A stretch of 64,000 bases of DNA from Dermatophagoides farinae (Eukaryota; Arthropoda; Arachnida; Sarcoptiformes; Pyroglyphidae). The position numbers and the translations under genes are program-made. Shown in pieces: positions 45,182 to 56,890 of the stretch. Location of the stretch: positions 350,001-414,000 of the forward strand of contig NC_134684.1 in NCBI RefSeq assembly GCF_024713945.1, written 5' to 3'. The notes below the pieces were generated by a model. The model was not told where the DNA came from. It worked only from the letters and a program-made list of their open reading frames with translations, and ran no database searches. How positions within the stretch are numbered: the first letter of the stretch is position 1; each line of letters begins with the position of its first letter.

Positions 45182-45701
45182 GCATTTCTGAAACATTAGT
45201 GCATTTATACTCAACATTGGTATGTGTGTCGTCCAGTGTGTGGAATAAGCTGATCTGTTTTTTTTTTAATTTTTGATTTTTTCTGACCGTGATTATATTC
45301 ATCCGAATGGATTTTGATTATCCATCCGATAAATATCGTATCCGAATCATTGAGATATTATTATCATAGGTGAGTTTCTAAGAAAATTAATTCTTGCATC
45401 TTTATTTGTTTGTTTGTGTGAATTTTTGATCAAAGAAAAAAAAATTCTTGGTTTTGTTTTGTTTTGTTTTGATTTTCTTTTATTTCATTGCTACAATACA
45501 ACAATCTTCATAATGTTCATGTGTTTGTGTGTGTGTGTGTGTGTGTTGAATCCACAGCGGTAATCCACAATCAAACCATCCACCACATACTGAGGTTAGA
45601 AAAAATTGCTGCCACCACCACCACCATAAGAAAAAAATGAATAAATGATGACGCCATTTCTAAGTAACAAAAAAAAGTTTAAAGAATCCTTCAAGAATCT
45701 C

Positions 45702-45724
45702 CACACACACACACACACACACAC
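45702..45724 (+). repeat. CA dinucleotide microsatellite
   Basis: Clean (CA)n run, one of about ten CA/GT arrays in the window. Confidence 0.8.
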
Positions 45725-47174
45725 ATCTCCATTGCTACAAGTTTTGATTCCTATAGACTGAATCATCATCATTTATAATTATAGTGGCGCAATAGTCCGA
45801 TTCATCATAATTATGTGGTTCTTAGAGCCTTTTTTTACAATCGAATGTTTTTGATATAATCAGCAGACAATTTTACATAATTCATTCTGGTGTGTGTCTG
45901 TGTGTGTGTGTCTTTATCACATTATCATCACTGTCTCGTTTTTTGGTCTTTATGGTGATGGAATGAATACACTTTCACATCAAAATGTTGCCATATTTTT
46001 TTTATAATTCTTGAGAAATGAATGAAAGAATCATTTTATAGACACATACAAACACACACACACAGGACAATGTTTCATGTTGTTGTTTCATCGTCTGCAT
46101 TTTTTTCGTTGTTGTTCTCGTACTTTTTAATTAATCAATTGATACATCGATTGTATGGCAAAAAAAATTGGAATAACATTCCTTATTTCAAAATACATCC
46201 GTTAGTCCCTTTTTTTGATTTATTGGGCTCAAGGTTTGTTCAATGTTGGAGAAAAAACATACACACATACACACACACACATTTGATTTTACACCTCTCT
46301 CTTCAATCGAGATTCATTAATTGATGGAATGTTTGGAATGTCTTTATTTTTTTTTATTAGAGATCGTTGTCGATGTGATATCTCGATGGTCTCTATTAGA
46401 AAATGAGAGTATGAAAGTACAATAAAAAAATGCAAAAAATTTCAATTTTTTTTTAAAAAAGCTCGTTTTTCTTCTTTTTTTTCATTGCTTTGCTACTCAT
46501 GTGTGATTAATTTTCATTTGCATCAACCTAAAAACCATCACCATCACTCAATATTTTTTTGTTTTTCAATACCATTTAATTTTTTATTTCTTGATTTATT
46601 TTTTTCCAGTAAAATAGTCCATTTTTTTGCTAATTTTTCTTTGAAATTCTTAATTCTTGTCTTAGGTTAATCATCATCATCATCATCACCATCAACAACA
46701 TACTATTTTACGTCTTCTTTTTTTTCGTTTTGACGCATCACTTTTTTTCAGTGTTTATATGCTTGATGAATGCCAAGATCATCATAATAACATAACCAAC
46801 GTTATTGTTTATATGCATAATGATGACAATGAATGTATAGGAGAATCATCATCATCATCATCATCAAAAAACAAAAGCAGCTACAGCAACAGCAGTAGTA
46901 AATAACCGTTTTATTTTAAAAGAGTTGCAACATCTTTAAAAAAGAAAAATCTTTACATTTTGTGGCTTTGATGGACTATGACTACACATTATATGATGAT
47001 GATGTGATCAACGAACCAAAACCAAGTACACTTTTTCAACTAAAATCTATTAATTTTTTATTCATAAACCAAACAGACGAGATTGGTATGCAAATCGATT
47101 TATAGGATAGTCAAATATTTATTGATTATCATTTAATTGATACCTGAACAATAAAGAGATATTGATATTTACAA

Positions 47175-50100
47175 ATGGTGCTACCTATTACATTGGCCGT
47201 GATGCCGAAAAAAAAGGATCATCATCATCATTCATCAAATTATTCCAATATTGGTGTTGCTGGTAAATATACGAAAAAAGAATCACCACCCAATTTGCCA
47301 AGTAAGCATTTTATTCGGAAAAAAATTCTTAAAATGAAATTAATGGTTTTTATTTCAAATTTCACTTTTCTATTTTTTCTTTTTTAAGTAATAAATATTT
47401 GGACATCATCAAGTTTATCGACAACTACAAATTCAAAACTCTCTACCGTTAATAATAGGCAACTCAACAATGTTTATTCATCAGCTATTACGGCAGGTGT
47501 TAGCCATCAACAGAATTCATCTATATCGAATTTATTGGCTTCATCATTTAGTACATCGATCACTAATCTTGCATTCATTGGTCAACAACAACCATCTCCT
47601 AATGTCAATAATAATAATGCCAAACAACAACAAAGTCCGCAGATTCAACAACAACATCATTTCCATGCCAATTCTACTTCGAATCTTTTCAATCAACATC
47701 AAAATCCTACAAATTCAGGTCAGTATAGTTCATCTTAGCAGAAAAGATTTAAACCTATTTTCACATTTGAAACAGGATCAACGATCCCAAACCTATCAAC
47801 AAAGGCAAATCATTTAACATCGACAACGGCCGATCATTGCAATAATTCTCGTATGACAAGAGCATCATCACAAATGACAATAAATAATAATGGTTTGTCT
47901 AGTTCATTTGTTTTTGTATGGATCAAATCTTTTATTGATCGGATAAATTTCATTCAACTAGGTTGTTATCAAGTGCCAACAACTGGGCCAATTTTTGCAT
48001 CAACATCATCAAAGACAACGAATTCAATGATGGCCACAAGTGGCACAAACAATAGTCAATTAAAATCGACTCCATCATCAAGCAATTCATCATTGCAATC
48101 AATACATAATAATTATAATGGCCAATTGATCGATTCATCACCATCATCATCATCTATGACAATAATGACAACGTCATCTTTGACGACAAATAATAATAGT
48201 GCAATGTATCAATCAATTAGTGGCTGCCGGCAGCAATCTTTCCAAAGACATGGACAACAACCACAACAACAAAATGCAGTCGCCTCACAGATTGCTTTGC
48301 GGGCTACATCATCCACCGCTTTAGGCGGAATAAACGATCCAAACATAATTGTAACACAGACAACGATTCCTACGACGACAACAGCATCAAATTATCTTCA
48401 ATTAAATCACCAGCATAGTAAAATGTGGATCTCACAACCTACATTACGTGCCTCAAGTCCATCTCAATCATCATCACAGATTCGTTCAATGATGAATTTG
48501 AATCAAATGGTTTCCGGATCTGTTGCAAGTAATAATAATCAACCGGTTGGTTCGTCTGTAAGTTCGTTATTTCAATTTATTTTTTCATGATTTATTCACA
48601 TTTGTCATTTTCCCTAAAAAAAGTTTACATCAAATAATTGTCAAAACAATCCTACTCATTCAAACTGCTATTCGAATCATCAACAACAACAATTATCTAA
48701 TTATGTTCAACAACAACAAGCAAGTCATCAGATAATGTTAATGAATTCATTAGTACATGATTTTCATAAACAACAACAACAACAACATAATGCCTCATCA
48801 AATTCATCGATCAATCAGGCAATCGATTCATTTCCTTCCAACTATTATTCACCATCATCATCATTATCGTCGATACATGAAAATTCATCCACATCAATAA
48901 CTAATCTTAATAGTAGTCAACAACAATTCAGTCAATTACAGTCATCATCATCTCAATCATCTATGAATAATTATTCACCTAAAACATCTAATAAACAAGA
49001 ATCAAATTGGACTCAACAACAAAATCGAATGCCTATATCACAACAACAACAACAAGCTCAACATTTATATCAGAATACATCATCATGTTCATCGATCAAT
49101 AATTTAGCCAATATAATGAAATCATCCTCATCATCAACAGGTATAAATCATAATAATGGTAGTAATACAACATTGGATTCTTTCGCTGAAAATATGCAAA
49201 TACAAATGTATCATAAACAGATTCAGGAACAATATTCTAAACAACAAACACAAGAATTGTTGGCCCGTGTACTTTCTGCTGCTGCTACAACTACACCGAA
49301 TACTTATAGCCAACAACAAGAACAACAAATACAGCCAAATGTCGGCTGTTCGACGTCATCATCACAATCATCATTATCTTCTCTACAATCTGGACCATTC
49401 AAATCATCATCTAATCAAGCATTATCGATAGGAGTTGGTGGATCGAATTCTAAATCTAATTCTAATCAAAATCTAACTTCATGTGTATCAAATTCAAATT
49501 TATCAATGAACACTACTACGACCCAGCAAATGGAAAATGCTTCATCACCAGCAACAACAACAGCTATTGCTGGATCATCATGTGCAATTGCTGTCAATAA
49601 TAATAACAACAATGGCCAAGAAGAATCATTGCCTTTACCGCCTGGATGGTCAATCGATTTTACATTACGAGGAAGAAAATATTATATCGATCATAATACT
49701 AAAACTACTCATTGGAGCCATCCATTAGAATCTGAAGGTCTACCAACAGGTTGGGAACGTGTTACATCTTCAGAATATGGAGTCTATTATGTTAAGTAAG
49801 TTGATGAACATAAACATTCAAACATTTGCATGATATTTTCTTTATCCCCTTCAGTCACATTACACGACAAACACAATTTGAACATCCATTGGCTGCTCGT
49901 TATGGTCAAAAATTAATGCCAACAACAAACACAACAACAACTAATACAAGCGTTGGGCCATCTTGTTGGTCAAATCCTCAACCTTCACAATCACAACAAT
50001 TGACCAATCCACAACAGCAGCACTCACAACAACATATTTATGTGAATGCTGCTAACATTCAACAGTTGCTTAATTTAAGCAAAGAAATGGCTGCATCGTT

Positions 50101-51255
50101 ACCTAAAGAAGAAAATCATACTATCTCCGATAATCACGTTTATTCAAATGTACATTTACTGTCTCAACAATTGTTGCAGAAGCATCATCAACAACAACAA
50201 AAACTACAATTAACACCGCTATTAGAAAACGATGGTGGAAGCTCTGCATCATTCTTGGCTAATGATTCTGGACAATATGCCAATACTGGAAATTTGAATA
50301 GACTTTCATCATCAGAATTGAATAATAGTAGTGGTGATAAATCATTTGATAATCAAAAAATGAATCCATCATCATTACCTCAGCATAGATTACTAAGCAA
50401 TGCTCTATTGAGATCTACCCAATTATTGAATAATTGTTCAAATGAACAAATGGATAAAATTGATCAAAATGTGGATGGCATTACTAATCTTTCAAAATCT
50501 ATAGAGCCTATTTGTTTACCATCACCATTACGACAGCATCATCAACCATCAACAGCATTGCCATTACCACCACGTCCATCACGTATTAATGATTGTATTG
50601 TTCCCGCCAATCCTTACCTGACCGAAGAGATTCCTCATTGGCTCTACATCTATTCAAAAGCTCCACCTGAACATGACCATAAACTTAAGGTAAGAAATAT
50701 CAATGTGTTTCAATCTAGCAATGTATTCAATGTAATTATGTTTGTATTTAGTGGGAACTATTTCGTTTACCTGAATTGGATTGTTTTCAAGCCATGTTGA
50801 ATCGCCTTTATCGAACCGATATGGAAAGATTAGTCATTTCATATGAAATTATACGTAATGCATTGCTAAGAGAGATTGAACGTCGTACCACCGAAAATAA
50901 ACATAAATTCACAGCAATCAATATAAATGATAAAAATGACGATATTCCATCAACGAATAAGGATAAAAATAATTCAGCATTATTATCACAACTAATACAA
51001 CCAAATGATGACATTGAGGCGAGTGAATCGTCACCGGAACCTCCACCCGAATTTCGTAATGAAAATCATCTGACACCTTCAACAACCAATAGCATCATTT
51101 GTTCACCTTCATTGAATTCGATTACAATCATATCATCACCTTCATTGTCACAATCGGATAATTCGACACTTACCACAACCATATCTCCATCATCGATACC
51201 ATCATTCGTATCGATTTCGCATCTTTTCACTGCGGAAGAAGAAACAAAAGTTTAA
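47175..51255 (+). CDS. sav: Salvador (SAV1) Hippo-pathway scaffold, strongly expanded
   Basis: Seven exons (47175-47301, 47389-47718, 47776-47892, 47962-48557, 48624-49795, 49855-50689, 50752-51255) give about 1226 residues, against 383 in human and about 600 in Drosophila. The start keeps the family's [16 protein letters not shown]1 (about 727-760) reads [20 protein letters not shown] then [15 protein letters not shown]2 follows directly ([20 protein letters not shown]) and crosses the exon 5/6 junction. A SARAH domain (about 1042-1104) begins [20 protein letters not shown] and continues [16 protein letters not shown]. Salvador binds Hippo/MST through SARAH and helps it phosphorylate Warts/LATS. 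Nearly all extra length is Ser/Gln/Asn-rich between the N-terminus and WW1 and between WW2 and SARAH. The third intron is a multiple of three. The start could be the Met ten codons in ([10 protein letters not shown]). Confidence 0.93.
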
Positions 51256-51683
51256 AAAAGTTTTTAAAAGATGATCGACCCTTCCCTGTTGAAGCATAAT
51301 CGAAAAAATGTTCAATTCTAAGTCAGATTCTTCGATTTTTTTAGTTATTCTTGACTCTTTTCTTGTTTTTCAATTTTATTATTATTATTTTGGCTTGCTG
51401 TTTTTCCATCACATCACGGTCAACGATTCATTCGAGTTAGAATATGCATGTACAAATCAATACACCATTGTTCATATATTGGTTCATTTTATGTTGTGTT
51501 CATTTGGCAGAATAAATTTTTTTGTCTAATCAATCAAAAATAAGAACATTAATCTAAAAAACAGTTTTTAATCATTAAATAATTACCAGAATCGGTGGGC
51601 GCGTCTTTCGAAAACCATCCAATGAATCAGCAAGCAAATTACCATCGTTAAGCAAGGTGCCACTAAATCTAATATTTTTTGAT
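51256..51683. other. Convergent 3' region
   Basis: Between the ends of Salvador and the ABCH transporter. T-rich, no feature seen. Confidence 0.4.
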
Positions 51684-54600
51684 TCAAACACGTCGTTTAA
51701 AATGTGTGAGAGCACAGAACAAAAATATCAATAACCAAATGGTTGAAACAATAAAAGCCGATGCTACACTTGAATGACGAAGATCCCAATCGCGAAGCAA
51801 TATGAATCTTAAAGCGTCGATTGACTGCGTGGATGGTAAACATTGACTAACGTATTGTAAGACGGTGGGCATACTTTGTACTGGCCAAAATATTCCACCA
51901 ATTATAACGCTAGGAAAGAATGTACCAATCGATAGTGTAGTCGCATAAATCTCATCCGGACAAGTTGCCGATAACATCAGGCCGTACATCAAACCACATA
52001 GGCCTTGTAAGCAAATTAAACTGATTGATAATGGTAATGAACCCAAATACGGCATACGGAATAGATAGAATGCTGTTACGAATACAAGAAACAATTGTAC
52101 CATCAATATGCATGATTGTATGAGTATGTGACTGAAGAGAAATTCAGCTGTCGTTGCACCGGCAATCAATGCACGTTCAATCAATTGTTGACGAATTTCA
52201 TGTATGAGCAAATGGCAGCTCACGATGGTCGTAGCAAAGAATGCAATCATGATCAACGCACCAGGTGCTATGAATGTTTCAACAACGGCAACTGATGTTT
52301 GCTGGATGCCATATACCGGCGGTCCAAATGCGATTGGTGGTTTGAATGTATGATTACTCAGACCCATCGATACGGCTAAACGTTGGGCAAAATTCAAGAA
52401 TGCTGTCAATAATTGTCGTTGAATTTGTAGCCCAATCAATTGATTGGACATGTCCAATTGAACGTAAACAGAGCTTTCATCCCAAATAGAGAATTGTTGT
52501 GATTTCGTTGATTGTTCATCACCACCATTATTACCGTTGTCATTATCATCTTCGTTGATGTAACCAAAGGAAAAAAATCTTGATCGTAAAGCTTCACTGA
52601 AACGTTTATTGAATTGCAAAACGGCTGCAGCTTGATTACTTTTGGCTGCATCATATGCTTGTTTTGGGCTATCAAAATAATACAGTACAAATGCATTCGG
52701 TTCGAAACTATCCAAGAAAACTTGACTTAAATCTGGTGTAGGGCATTCACCATTATATACGGCTATCGGTATATGATCAATATCTCGACCGATACATAAC
52801 ATAATCAATGCCATTTCGATTGCCGGCAATAATATGAAAAATAATAATAATGACCAATTACGATAAACTTGGCGGAAATTTTTTTGTACCAATGTCCAAA
52901 GATGAGACAGACAAATGTAATGATTATAATTGTAAGATTCGTCGTCGTCGTCGTGGTATAAGCCATTGTTGTGATTTTCGTTGATTCGAAATTGATTCTT
53001 TCGAAGGATGAATTCGATTACTACTGTGATTAATGGTACCACCATTAGTAGAATCATTGATGGTTAAATGTTCCTGTTATTGAAATGTAAAATAAAAACG
53101 TGATCAGTGAGTGATGTTCAAATTGTTTCGAAAATATTGTCAAAGATTGATTCAACTTGATTATATCGAGCGACATCTATCGCTTTCATGTATTATTAAT
53201 TATAATTCAATTTTTTTTTAATCAAATGCACCATTCATTATTATGACCAGATGATGATTAGATAAAAGAAATAAAATGAAAGCAAAAGAGGGAGGTTAAC
53301 CAGAGGATAATTATAAATTCAAACGACGTGTATTATTTGAATCGGTCGTCAGATATTATCCAAACAAATAGAATACACACACACACAAGAAAAAATAACC
53401 ATGTCACACTAAATCGTATTCATTCCACCAAACGAATGAATAAACTTTTAAAAGTGAAAAAAATTGGTTTTCCGCTTCAACTATTCTATTGAAAAAAGAA
53501 AAAAAGCTAAAAAGGAAACAGTTGTCGTCGTCACACACACAAGAATTTTAAATCGTATAGCTCATTCAATAGGAGAGAGAGAGAGAGAGAGAAAACCGAA
53601 AAAACCAACATTGAATTACATTATAAAGAAACTATTTTAAATGAAAAAAATTTTCTTTACTCACAGAAAGTAGTTGGGCCACCACACACCACACACAAAC
53701 TATCCGGGTAGTTTTTTTTTATAAACGCCAGAAGCTAAAATGGTGGAAATATAAATTCAAGTTCTTGTGTTGTAAAAACCCAATGATGGTGGTGGTGATG
53801 ATTAACACATTTGAAATGAATTCATTTAAGAAAAACTGTATGTGGACTGACATGACCGATTCTGTGTGTGTGTGTGTGTGTGTATGAAAAATTCAATCAA
53901 ATCAAATCAAAACCAAAGAGAAAAAAATGAAAATAAAATAAAATAAATCTGATTAGCTTTGCCTCGATGATGACGATGATGATGATGTTTTCCCTGATGA
54001 CGCGTCTACATTGCCTTCATCATCACAATGGCTATCAAAAAATATTGAATTCATTTTTTTCGTTTGAAAAAAAATCCATCTCATAGTTGAAATTGTCATT
54101 GTCATCGTAACTGATTTTTTTCTTGGCTGTTTTTATTGTAGTTGTGAGAAGCTGCTAATAATATTGGCTAGTATTATATGTGGTTCTCCCTTATGGGAAT
54201 TTTCAATTTGAAAAAAATTTGATGAAATTGAAAAATCAAAAATTTTTTGTTGTTGTAGTTGCTCGAAGCCTATTATGTATGTATAAAAATAGTAAACAGA
54301 AAAACTTACCGTAGTCATAATTAAATTGTGGTTTTTTTCCTGATCATCTAGTGGTGGGCCGATAATTTCAATGAAATTTACGATTGATTGACTTTTTTTG
54401 GCCACCTTTTTATCATCATCATCATCACCATTATCAACCACGACATTGGAACTGATGATTGAAGGTGATCGAGAGATAAGTAGCTGCTGTTGATCATCAT
54501 GATAATGACATAGTTTGAGGAATGCAGCTTCCATCGTATCCACACGGAATCGTCGAAGTAAACGGCGAGGATGATCTTGTACAAGTAACCGTCCACGACG

Positions 54601-55329
54601 TAAGAAGCCAATTTGATTTGCATGACGTGTCTCTTCAATGTAATGAGTGGTAAGTAAAACAGTTCGACGTTTGACCGATGTCAAATATTTCAAATGTTTC
54701 CATATAGATTCGCGTAATAATGGATCAACACCGACGGTTGGTTCATCCAATATCAACAAACGAGGATCATGTAACAAAGCAATGGCCAATGAAACACGTC
54801 TTCGCTGGCCACCACTTAAATGTTTTATCAGCTGATTCCTATGTGAACAATCATGATGATGACCGACATCACCACCAGTACCAACATCCAATTCTAAAAG
54901 TTTCAATAATTGATCGATACGTTTCATACATTCATTGTTAGGCATACGATATAGTCGACCAAAATATTGTAACATTTCAAATGTACTGAATTCATTATAC
55001 AAAACAATATCTTGAGGCATGTATCCAATATTACAAAGATGTGATGGTGATTGTTCATTGGGATCGATTTCCTGTCCAAAAACTTGTATAGAACCAGAAG
55101 ATGGTGATAATTGACCAAGAATCAAACGTAACAGTGTAGTTTTACCACATCCAGATGCACCTAATAGGCCATAAATTTCTGATTGACAAACAGCCAACGA
55201 TACATCATCCAATATGGCAGCCATTTCCTTATCATCATTCACGTTATTTTTGCATTTATTTTGGAAATAAAATGTCTTCTCATCATAACGAAATGTTATG
55301 GAATTTAGCTCAAGAATTGTCTTATTCAT
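51684..55329 (-). CDS. ABC transporter, ABCH subfamily (NBD-TMD half transporter)
   Basis: Two exons (55329-54310 and 52997-51684) join in phase to 777 residues. The N-terminal ATPase has Walker A GASGCGKTT (57-65), a Q-loop YMPQD, the signature LSGGQRRRVS (about 166), Walker B LLILDEPTVGVDP (about 190) and the switch His in TTHYIEE. The C-terminal half has an ABC2-type membrane domain: one helix at its start (WSLLLFFILLPAIEMALIML), a large extracellular loop with N-glycosylation (SNHTF), and five more helices. NBD-before-TMD order with this GFLRRGRLL linker is typical of the arthropod ABCH set (fly CG9990, CG11147). Substrates are thought to be cuticular or barrier lipids or xenobiotics. The 1.3-kb intron is the longest in the window. 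Its acceptor (ccttcgaaag) is weak and chosen for phase, because the ATG-led frame upstream meets a stop. Confidence 0.85.
52998..54309 (-). other. Long intron of the ABCH gene, simple-repeat rich
   Basis: Holds a GA run (53573-53592), a CA run (53372-53386), a GT run (53862-53883) and a GAT cluster (53970-53983). Splitting into two genes would leave an ATPase without a membrane domain and a membrane domain without an ATPase, so one gene is preferred. Confidence 0.5.
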
Positions 55330-55663
55330 CGTTATCGATTAACACCTTTGTGCATTGAACGATTCAAATGGAATGAATGAATTTCAACCGAAAAGTATTG
55401 ATCTCGATTGCGAAAATTCTCGTTGCTGATAAATCGACAGACGATAAAAATCAATTCATATAATTGATTATCAATGAAATATGAATAAAAAGCCTTGAAT
55501 ATAAATTTGATTGCTTTTTTGTGCGGAGAATGAAAAAAATGGGTCAACAGTGTTTCAGGATCACAACACACCAAGAATTTAATCTGGATAATTCATCATG
55601 ACACATTTAAACTTAAACACAACAGCTGAATATTGTCAAGTATTCAAAGACAATAAATAGAAA
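55330..55663. other. Promoter flank of the ABCH gene
   Basis: Between the ABCH start and the end of the next minus-strand gene. AT-rich, no clear TATA. Confidence 0.4.
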
Positions 55664-56245
55664 TTAACCCCTTCTTCTAAGCGTTTCTTCAAAATGTCTA
55701 CTGGATTGGTGTTGATCGGGAACAGATTCTTGCTGTTGCTGTTGTTCGGTAATTGTTTTGTTTGTTTCAGGAAATGGATCATATGAATATTCATTCCATT
55801 GAATTTTAACAGTTTCTTTTGGCTGTGGTCGTACTAATGGTTCCAAGGTTTGTTCTACATTACCACTGCAAACAGTAACAGCATTTGTTTCTTTAATATC
55901 TTGACCAAAACGTTCTTGTACAATTTGATTACCTTCCAATGGTTTTGGTGGTTCAGATGTCTGTGTTGGATCATTGAAACGTAATATATAATGATCATAT
56001 CCATTATCATTAACTTGTTGTTGTTCGGCCCATAGACGAATTGTGCCCCAATTTTCTGGCAAATGTATCTCGAAAAAACCACCAGCAGCTGGTCCTGGTG
56101 GTTTTGTTGTTGCTGGTCGTAGTTGCTTAGTGGTAGTAGATGAATCACTTTTTGAAATCATCAAAAGTTTTTTCAGATTTTCCGTTGATGATGTGGATGA
56201 TGATGACGACGACGACGATGATGATGATGCTGATAAATCGGACAT
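55664..56245 (-). CDS. Uncharacterised polar protein, 193 residues
   Basis: Single exon from the first true ATG (56243-56245). An Ser run of about a dozen residues near the start comes from a (GAT/CGA) repeat. Residues 45-75 form a Pro/Gly-rich link leading to GFFEIHLPENWGTIRLWAEQ, which has a beta-rich, globular look. This continues to YDHYILRFNDPTQTS and a charged tail (VKIQWNEYSYDPFPETNKT) ending in a Gln run and FEETLRRRG. No signal peptide, no membrane span, one Cys. I do not recognise the family. The compact middle with ordinary codon use suggests a real gene. Confidence 0.5.
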   Translation of the reverse strand: MSDLSASSSSSSSSSSSTSSTENLKKLLMISKSDSSTTTKQLRPATTKPPGPAAGGFFEIHLPENWGTIRLWAEQQQVNDNGYDHYILRFNDPTQTSEPPKPLEGNQIVQERFGQDIKETNAVTVCSGNVEQTLEPLVRPQPKETVKIQWNEYSYDPFPETNKTITEQQQQQESVPDQHQSSRHFEETLRRRG

Positions 56246-56890
56246 TTTTTTCAATTCAAAAAATCAATTTTCAAAACGCACACACCCACACAAATACAAT
56301 AAAACAATAATCGATTACCATTAATCATGATTTTAAATAACGAATTGTTTTGCATTCTAAAAATTTTTTAGAAAAAAAGTTAATAATTTTATTTACAACA
56401 TTCAATTCAATTCAATTAAATTAAAATTAAAATTAAAATGAATAGAAAAAAAAATATTTACATTTGACAAATTTTCTACACAAAAATTTTGAGATCACTT
56501 TCTATATTTATATCAACACAAATTGTACGTTGTAAAAATGTGTGGAGGGTTTTTGTTGTTTTGTTTCACACTTTTTTATATTTTTTTTGTGATTATTATG
56601 CATATTAGATTCTAAGGCGAGTGTTGAAATTTTACAATATCAAAATAAAATTGTCCATAAATATATGGTGATGAGGATGAGGATTTGGATGTTTTGATAT
56701 ATCAAAATATAAGTAAAATCATGGATTGAAATTGTGAATCAAAATTTATCATCAACTAGATGATGATGATGATGATTGCACCAAAGAAACGAAAAAAAAA
56801 ATGTTGCACATCTAAATAATGATAATTTTTTTTTACAAAATTGGAAATATAATTCGGTCGATTCATTAAGGGAGATTTTTAAAAATCTAT
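56246..56890. other. 3' region of the IgSF receptor and 5' flank of the small polar gene
   Basis: AT-rich with an ATTAAA/AATTAA cluster near 56400-56440 and a GAT run at 56760-56775. It probably contains the receptor's 3' UTR. Confidence 0.4.

Larger units (their letters stand above)
43637..47174. other. Large gene-poor region upstream of Salvador
   Basis: 3.5 kb with no convincing coding gene. It contains GAT (44453-44470), GA (45162-45181), GT (45526-45546), CA (45702-45724) and CAT (46848-46865) runs. A strong donor (GTGAGT at 45370-45375) and pyrimidine-rich acceptors near 45558 and 46751 could define 5' UTR exons of the downstream gene. The short frames 44431-44790, 46022-46324 and 46485-46670 are repeat translations. 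Confidence 0.45.

Noticed and set aside
44431-46670. Short frames upstream of Salvador
   Set aside because: Repeat translations (CA, GAT, T-rich); only splice-like sites for a leader seem worth noting.
52998-53057. ATG-led start of the membrane half of the ABC transporter as a separate gene
   Set aside because: An ATP-less membrane domain would be non-functional alone, and an in-phase acceptor joins it to the ATPase half.
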